36,146 nt of DNA from Bradyrhizobium hipponense (GTDB lineage Bacteria > Pseudomonadota > Alphaproteobacteria > Rhizobiales > Xanthobacteraceae). Under the pieces are notes generated by a model. It was not told the DNA's origin and searched no databases. It was given only the letters and a program-made list of their open reading frames with translations. The DNA is taken from NCBI RefSeq assembly GCF_008123965.1, contig NZ_VSTH01000140.1:1-36146 (forward strand), read 5' to 3'. Below are positions 32,732-36,146 of the stretch, piece after piece; position 1 is the stretch's first letter, and every line of letters starts with the position of its first letter. Made by a program: the position numbers and the translations under genes.

Positions 32732-33760
32732 ATGGCGAGCAGTGAGACGGCTTTGGCCGCAGGGCAGCGAGCGCGGGGTCTTGCGCCTTTCCTGCGTTCG
32801 CAGATGCGCAACATCGCCCCGTTCCTGACCCTGATCTTCCTGTCCGCCTTCTTTGCGTTCGCCAGCCCCTCCTTCGCCACGCTGGACAATCTCGGCAACA
32901 TCCTGACCCAGGTATCGGTCACCGGTATCATCGCCGTCGGCCTCACCTTCGTGATCCTCTGCGCCGAGATCGACCTCTCGATCGCCAGCATCGCCAATGT
33001 CACCGGCATCGCGGTCGCCTATTTCACGCTGCAGGAATCCTACGTCAACATTCCCAACATTCCCCTGCCCGGCGCCGCGGCGATCCTGCTCGCGATCCTG
33101 CTCTGTGCAGCCCTCGGGTTCGTCAATGCGCTGGGGCTGACCGTGATCGGCATCCCCTCCTTCATCATGACGCTGGCGATGATGCAGATCGCGGCCGGCA
33201 TCTCGGCGCTTCTGGTGCGCGGCCAGATCGCCTACAAGGTGCCCGGCGTGATCACCACGCTCGGCTCCGGTTCGGTCAGTGGCATTCCCTGGATCGTCAT
33301 CGTCGCGGCCATCATGCTGCTCGGCGGCCATCTGGTGCTGACCTACACGCGCTTCGGCCGCTACGTCTACATGGTCGGCGGCAACCGCGAGGCGGCCGAA
33401 TATTCCGGCCTCAATGTCAAGCTCATCCTTGGCGTCGTCATGGTGATCTCGGCGGTGTGCTCGGGCATCGGCGGCATGCTCGGCGTCGCCCATTTCGGCA
33501 GTGCGCAGCAGAACGAGTTCGACACCTATCTGCTCGACTCCATCGCCGCCGTCGTGGTCGGCGGCACCAGCCTGTTCGGCGGCCGCGGCGGCATCGGCAA
33601 CACCATCGTCGGCCTGTTCGTCCTCGGCGTGCTCAACAACGGGCTTGACCACGTCAACATCGACAGTTTCCTGAAGATCCTGATCCGCGGCCTGATTCTG
33701 CTGGCGGCGCTGGTGATCAACGTCTATGCCCAGCGGCTGCGCGAGAAGGCGGTGGAGTAG
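32732..33760 (+). CDS. Sugar ABC transporter permease (RbsC type)
   Basis: 342 residues from the ATG at 32732 with GGAGAAG upstream. Eight to ten hydrophobic spans. Family marks are VGLTFVILCAEIDLSIASIA near residues 70-90, GRYVYMVGGNREAAEYSGLN (the EAA-like loop that contacts the ATPase) and LLDSIAAVVVGGTSLFGGRG near the C-terminus. It forms the inner-membrane channel with the two upstream products. Last gene of the importer operon; no clear terminator follows before the repeat region. Confidence 0.94.
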   Translation: MASSETALAAGQRARGLAPFLRSQMRNIAPFLTLIFLSAFFAFASPSFATLDNLGNILTQVSVTGIIAVGLTFVILCAEIDLSIASIANVTGIAVAYFTLQESYVNIPNIPLPGAAAILLAILLCAALGFVNALGLTVIGIPSFIMTLAMMQIAAGISALLVRGQIAYKVPGVITTLGSGSVSGIPWIVIVAAIMLLGGHLVLTYTRFGRYVYMVGGNREAAEYSGLNVKLILGVVMVISAVCSGIGGMLGVAHFGSAQQNEFDTYLLDSIAAVVVGGTSLFGGRGGIGNTIVGLFVLGVLNNGLDHVNIDSFLKILIRGLILLAALVINVYAQRLREKAVE

Positions 33761-33884
33761 CGCCCCTAAACAAAAAGTGCGAAAACAACCCCATGCACAG
33801 TAGACATCGCACAGAAATCGTTGAGGATTTTTGTTCGGCATAGTTGGAGCCGCCAGCCTCGGAAAGTTGGACCCCACAGCAGCG

Positions 33885-33926
33885 ACGTTTGACCCGTCGG
33901 GCAAAACAGGAGCACAATGTCATCAT
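33885..33926. repeat. Dispersed 42-bp imperfect repeat, copy 1
   Basis: ACGTTTGAC, 7 variable bases, GCAAAACAGG, 6 variable bases, ATGTCATCAT. The same pattern with the same spacing recurs at 36035-36076. It lies in the 341-base gene-free stretch after the permease gene. Confidence 0.7.
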
Positions 33927-33970
33927 GGCCCCTGCTTGATAGCGATGAGTGAAGGCCCGCTGCCCGCCTC

Positions 33971-34043
33971 CGTCATTGCGAGCGCAGCGAAGCAATCCAG
34001 ACTGCCGCCGCGGAAAGATTGCTTCGCTGCGCTCGCAATGACG
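33971..34043. repeat. Bradyrhizobium-type palindromic repeat, perfect 27-bp arms
   Basis: Left arm 33971-33997 (CGTCATTGCGAGCGCAGCGA and on) and right arm 34017-34043 are exact reverse complements around a 19-base loop. This sequence family is scattered in many copies through Bradyrhizobium and related genomes, like REP elements. It lies about 60 bases past the stop of the converging hydrolase gene and could end transcripts from both sides. Confidence 0.85.
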
Positions 34044-34101
34044 ATGCGGCGGCAGGCGAGCAATCCAGGGCCACCTCTATCGCGGAATATGGGAACGCAG
34101 C

Positions 34102-34806
34102 TTAACTCTCCGACGTCGCATCGGGCGCAAGCCGCGAGAATCGGAAATTGCAGTGGCTCGCGCCGCCAGCCAAAGTTTGTGTCCTCTCCAGGCGGATGCC
34201 TCGCGTTGCATAGGCGTCGAAATCAAGCCCACAAATATTCGGCAGGATTTCCTTGTCGCCATGGCGAGCCGCGAATTTGCAAAAGCCGCAGGCCCTGTAG
34301 TTGATGCCGAATTCAAAGCTGTCACCCGGGCCCGGCTCGACGAAATCGTAGACGAAATCTTCCGGAAACTCCTTTTGATGGCTTTCCGTAACGCTTTCTG
34401 CCGCCTGCTCGCGCAGCAGGGCCTGGTTCTCCGGCGACATGAATTGACGCCCCGAGGCGAGACGTTCCGCTTCGGGCACGGTGAGCAATTGCGGCTTGTA
34501 GGTTTCTCGCTCGATGTCGCCGATCACAGGCACCGGCACGCCGCGGCGTCGCAGCATCCGGCTGATGGCCATGAAACCCGTCAGGCGCATGAAGAAATCG
34601 CTCATGCGACTTGCCGCGCCGCCGACATAAGGCATCTGGGTGAGCACGATTTCGAATTCGTTCATCACCTCCTGCCTGATCCCATCGATGTCTGATAGAT
34701 GCGCGCGCTCGCGCAACATCGGTTCGGCGAGGTCGAGGCGATCGCGCATGGCGGCCTCCATTGCACCCCGATGCGCTTCGTAAAAGGGATGGGTGATCTC
34801 AGCCAT
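34102..34806 (-). CDS. L-2-amino-thiazoline-4-carboxylic acid hydrolase family protein
   Basis: 234 residues from the ATG at 34806. The C-terminal half has the family pattern: VYDFVEPGPGDSFEFGINYR, CGFCKFAARHGDKEILPNIC, DFDAYATRGIRLERTQTLAG and GASHCNFRFSRL, with Cys and His spaced as in the ATC-hydrolase domain. The N-terminal half is helical (EITHPFYEAHRGAMEAAMRD). Founding members open the thiazoline ring on the route to cysteine; many relatives have other or unknown substrates. The RidA-like gene is 48 bases upstream on the same strand, suggesting a shared role in nitrogen or amino-acid breakdown. Confidence 0.75.
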   Translation of the reverse strand: MAEITHPFYEAHRGAMEAAMRDRLDLAEPMLRERAHLSDIDGIRQEVMNEFEIVLTQMPYVGGAASRMSDFFMRLTGFMAISRMLRRRGVPVPVIGDIERETYKPQLLTVPEAERLASGRQFMSPENQALLREQAAESVTESHQKEFPEDFVYDFVEPGPGDSFEFGINYRACGFCKFAARHGDKEILPNICGLDFDAYATRGIRLERTQTLAGGASHCNFRFSRLAPDATSES

Positions 34807-34854
34807 TGGACACCTGATATGATTGGCTCACTTGCAAAGTCGGCGAATCCGGTT

Positions 34855-35247
34855 TCATTCCGCGGCGATCGCCTCGATCTCCAACAGCCATTTGCTGTCA
34901 ACTGTCTCAGCGATCACGACCGTCAGCGCGGGCTGGTGTTCCCCGAGCATCGCGCGACGAATGGTGCGGTTGGTCACGAGTTGATTGCGGTCGGTCAGGA
35001 ACGTGGTGACCTTGACCAGATGCTCGACGCCAAGGCCGGCGGCGCCGAGCACCTCCATGACGTTGCGCCAGGCCTGCTCGCATTGCGCCTCAAAACCTTC
35101 AGGCACCGCGCCGTCGGATCTCTCGGGCACCTGGCCGCTGATGAACAACAGGCGGCGATGCTGTGTGAGCTCAAGTCCCATGCAGTATCCGCCGGCGGGA
35201 GCGTGGACCGTTGCGGGGTTGTGGCTGACGATGTGAGCTGGGGGCAT
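34855..35247 (-). CDS. RidA (YjgF/YER057c/UK114) family protein
   Basis: 130 residues from the ATG at 35247, with GGAGA 6 bases upstream. Family marks: LLFISGQVPERSDGAVPEGF, EQAWRNVMEVLGAAGLGVEH, VKVTTFLTDRNQLVTNRTI and the closing LEIEAIAAE. The Arg that true RidA enamine/imine deaminases use just before this last strand (Arg105 in E. coli RidA) is not present here (ETVDSKWLLEIEAIA). It therefore belongs to a Rid subgroup of uncertain activity. It starts a two-gene operon with the ATC-hydrolase-like gene, divergent from the LysR-type gene. Confidence 0.9.
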   Translation of the reverse strand: MPPAHIVSHNPATVHAPAGGYCMGLELTQHRRLLFISGQVPERSDGAVPEGFEAQCEQAWRNVMEVLGAAGLGVEHLVKVTTFLTDRNQLVTNRTIRRAMLGEHQPALTVVIAETVDSKWLLEIEAIAAE

Positions 35248-35291
35248 AGAATGTCTCCGGATTGCGGGCTGACCGTATCCGGCGATATCAC

Positions 35292-35305
35292 TGCTTCGCA
35301 AAGCA
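35292..35305. promoter_or_regulatory. Candidate operator between ridA-like and lysR-like genes
   Basis: TGCTT-CGCA-AAGCA is an inverted repeat with perfect 5-bp arms in the 110-base divergent gap, where a LysR-type regulator would normally bind. It is not an exact T-N11-A site. Confidence 0.35.
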
Positions 35306-35357
35306 TCATTCCTGCGGTTCAGCGCAAGAAAATCTATTGCAAGCGCGCAGCCATTCA

Positions 35358-36002
35358 ATGACAAACTGGCCAGCGATGACCTACACCCTGCCACCACTCA
35401 ACGCGCTTCGCGCATTCGAAGTCGCCGCGCGGCATCTCAGCTTCAAACTGGCCGCGCACGAGCTGCACGTGACGCCCGCCGCCGTAGGGCAGCAGGTGAA
35501 AGCCCTGGAGGCGCGCCTCGGCGTACAGCTGTTCGAGCGGCTGCACAAGCAGCTCGTCCTCACCGCGGCGGGCCAGGCCTATCTGCCCGAGATATCCGAA
35601 GGTTTTCGTCGCATTGCGGATGCGACCTCGCAGTTGAAACCGGCAGGTGCGGTGCTGCTGCAATTGGGGGTGCATGGCAGCTTCGACCTGCGCCGCCTCG
35701 AGCTGGCGGAGTTTCGCGGCGCGCATGCGGACATCGGTTTGCGGGTGCTGCAGCCTGCGGGCTTGCACGAGTTGATCGAGGGCAAGGTCGACCTGCTGAT
35801 AGCCCGCGGTCTTGGCCACCATCCGGGCTATCGCTGCGAACGGATCAATGAAGGATCCGGTTTGGGTGATTGGCTGATTGCGCCTGAAGGCACCGCGGAT
35901 TGTCCCGAAATCGTCAGCTTCCGCAATTGGCTGCGCGCCCTGCCGGCCGAGAACCAGCTCGCCAACCACCGCCGCCCTCGTCTGGTCGGCAGCAGAGGAT
36001 AG
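35358..36002 (+). CDS. LysR-type regulator (GcvA-like) with shortened effector domain
   Basis: 214 residues from the ATG at 35358, or 208 from 35376. Residues about 10-70 are the winged helix (PPLNALRAFEVAARHLSFKL, then HVTPAAVGQQVKALEARLGV). The effector domain starts normally (LAEFRGAHADIGLRV, then GLHELIEGKVDLLIARGLGH) and its last part is recognisable (GDWLIAPEGTADCPEIVSFR and NWLRAL). About 80-90 residues of the middle are missing between HHPGYRCERINEG and GLGDWLI; GcvA-like proteins have about 300 residues. The deletion is in frame, so a DNA-binding protein is still made but ligand sensing is probably lost. It would be expected to control the divergent ridA-like operon. Confidence 0.8.
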   Translation: MTNWPAMTYTLPPLNALRAFEVAARHLSFKLAAHELHVTPAAVGQQVKALEARLGVQLFERLHKQLVLTAAGQAYLPEISEGFRRIADATSQLKPAGAVLLQLGVHGSFDLRRLELAEFRGAHADIGLRVLQPAGLHELIEGKVDLLIARGLGHHPGYRCERINEGSGLGDWLIAPEGTADCPEIVSFRNWLRALPAENQLANHRRPRLVGSRG

Positions 36003-36034
36003 ACTTGACGACGATCCATAGCCTTACCGGGACG

Positions 36035-36076
36035 ACGTTTGACGGGTAGCGCAAAACAGGGGCACGATGTCATCAT
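36035..36076. repeat. Dispersed 42-bp imperfect repeat, copy 2
   Basis: Second copy of the ACGTTTGAC / GCAAAACAGG / ATGTCATCAT element at 33885-33926, same orientation. The two copies bracket the ridA-like/ATC-hydrolase-like/lysR-like block. Otherwise 36003-36146 shows no gene. Confidence 0.7.
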
Positions 36077-36146
36077 TGCGCTGCGTGTCTGTGTAGCCCT
36101 CTTCGGCTTAGAAGAATAACCGTCATCTTGTATGGGGAGTGAGTTG

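Noticed and set aside
1..36146. tRNA, rRNA, tmRNA genes, prophage or intact insertion sequence
   Set aside because: No cloverleaf, conserved rRNA stretch, transposase, integrase or phage structural motif was recognised by eye; a covariance search could still find a small RNA.

Overview
The window reads as a chromosomal segment of an alphaproteobacterium of the Bradyrhizobium type. The evidence is high GC, a short ProRS of about 439 residues, a GTTC-N7-GTTC LexA-type box, a GGAAC-N16-CGTT EcfG-type promoter, a CGTCATTGCGAGCGCAGCGA palindromic repeat of the kind common in Bradyrhizobium genomes, and family choices such as a short bacterial avidin, Bug/TctC proteins and single-domain response regulators. 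No rRNA, tRNA, CRISPR array or intact transposase was seen.

Layout. (1) 1-2403: a caspase-fold protein that has lost both catalytic residues and carries a long Pro/Ala-rich tail running off the left edge. (2) 2709-7398: dnaE, then a 32-residue membrane miniprotein behind a promoter with a perfect LexA-type box, then an outer-membrane beta-barrel gene with its terminator. (3) 8068-12357: small stress/regulatory genes: a small hypothetical, a zinc ribbon, a Crp/Fnr regulator, a single-domain response regulator behind a candidate EcfG promoter, and a CYTH-CHAD protein followed by a leaderless avidin. (4) 12407-18547: a winged-helix/TPR regulator divergent from a Bug-family binding protein and an O-methyltransferase; an XRE/MmyB-type regulator divergent from a frameshifted quinone-oxidoreductase-like gene; and a decayed second copy of that regulator's 3' end. 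(5) 18675-22057: proS-lolC/E-lolD, core genes on the minus strand. In related genomes these usually lie close to dnaE, so regions 3-4 and part of 2 look like accessory DNA between former neighbours.

(6) 22212-29478: a compact seven-gene minus-strand copper operon. It encodes a DUF2946-like Cys/His protein, a TonB-dependent receptor, an Asp-box beta-propeller with Cys/His clusters, a TlpA-like thioredoxin, a PCuAC chaperone, a YcnI-like protein and a CopC-CopD fusion. Together they could bring copper across the outer membrane, reduce and carry it in the periplasm, and pass it inward. (7) 29479-30172: a regulatory gap with a repeat pair, a strong orphan terminator (possible small RNA) and a possible globin-gene remnant. 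(8) 30173-33760: a three-gene ribose-type sugar ABC importer. (9) 33761-36146: dispersed repeats, then a RidA-like/ATC-hydrolase-like gene pair divergent from a LysR-type regulator that lacks the middle of its effector domain.

The points most worth following up are the SOS-type miniprotein (a possible functional counterpart of Caulobacter SidA), the leaderless avidin linked to CYTH-CHAD, the Asp-box propeller inside a copper operon, and the pseudo-caspase. All assignments come from reading the sequence; no database search was run.
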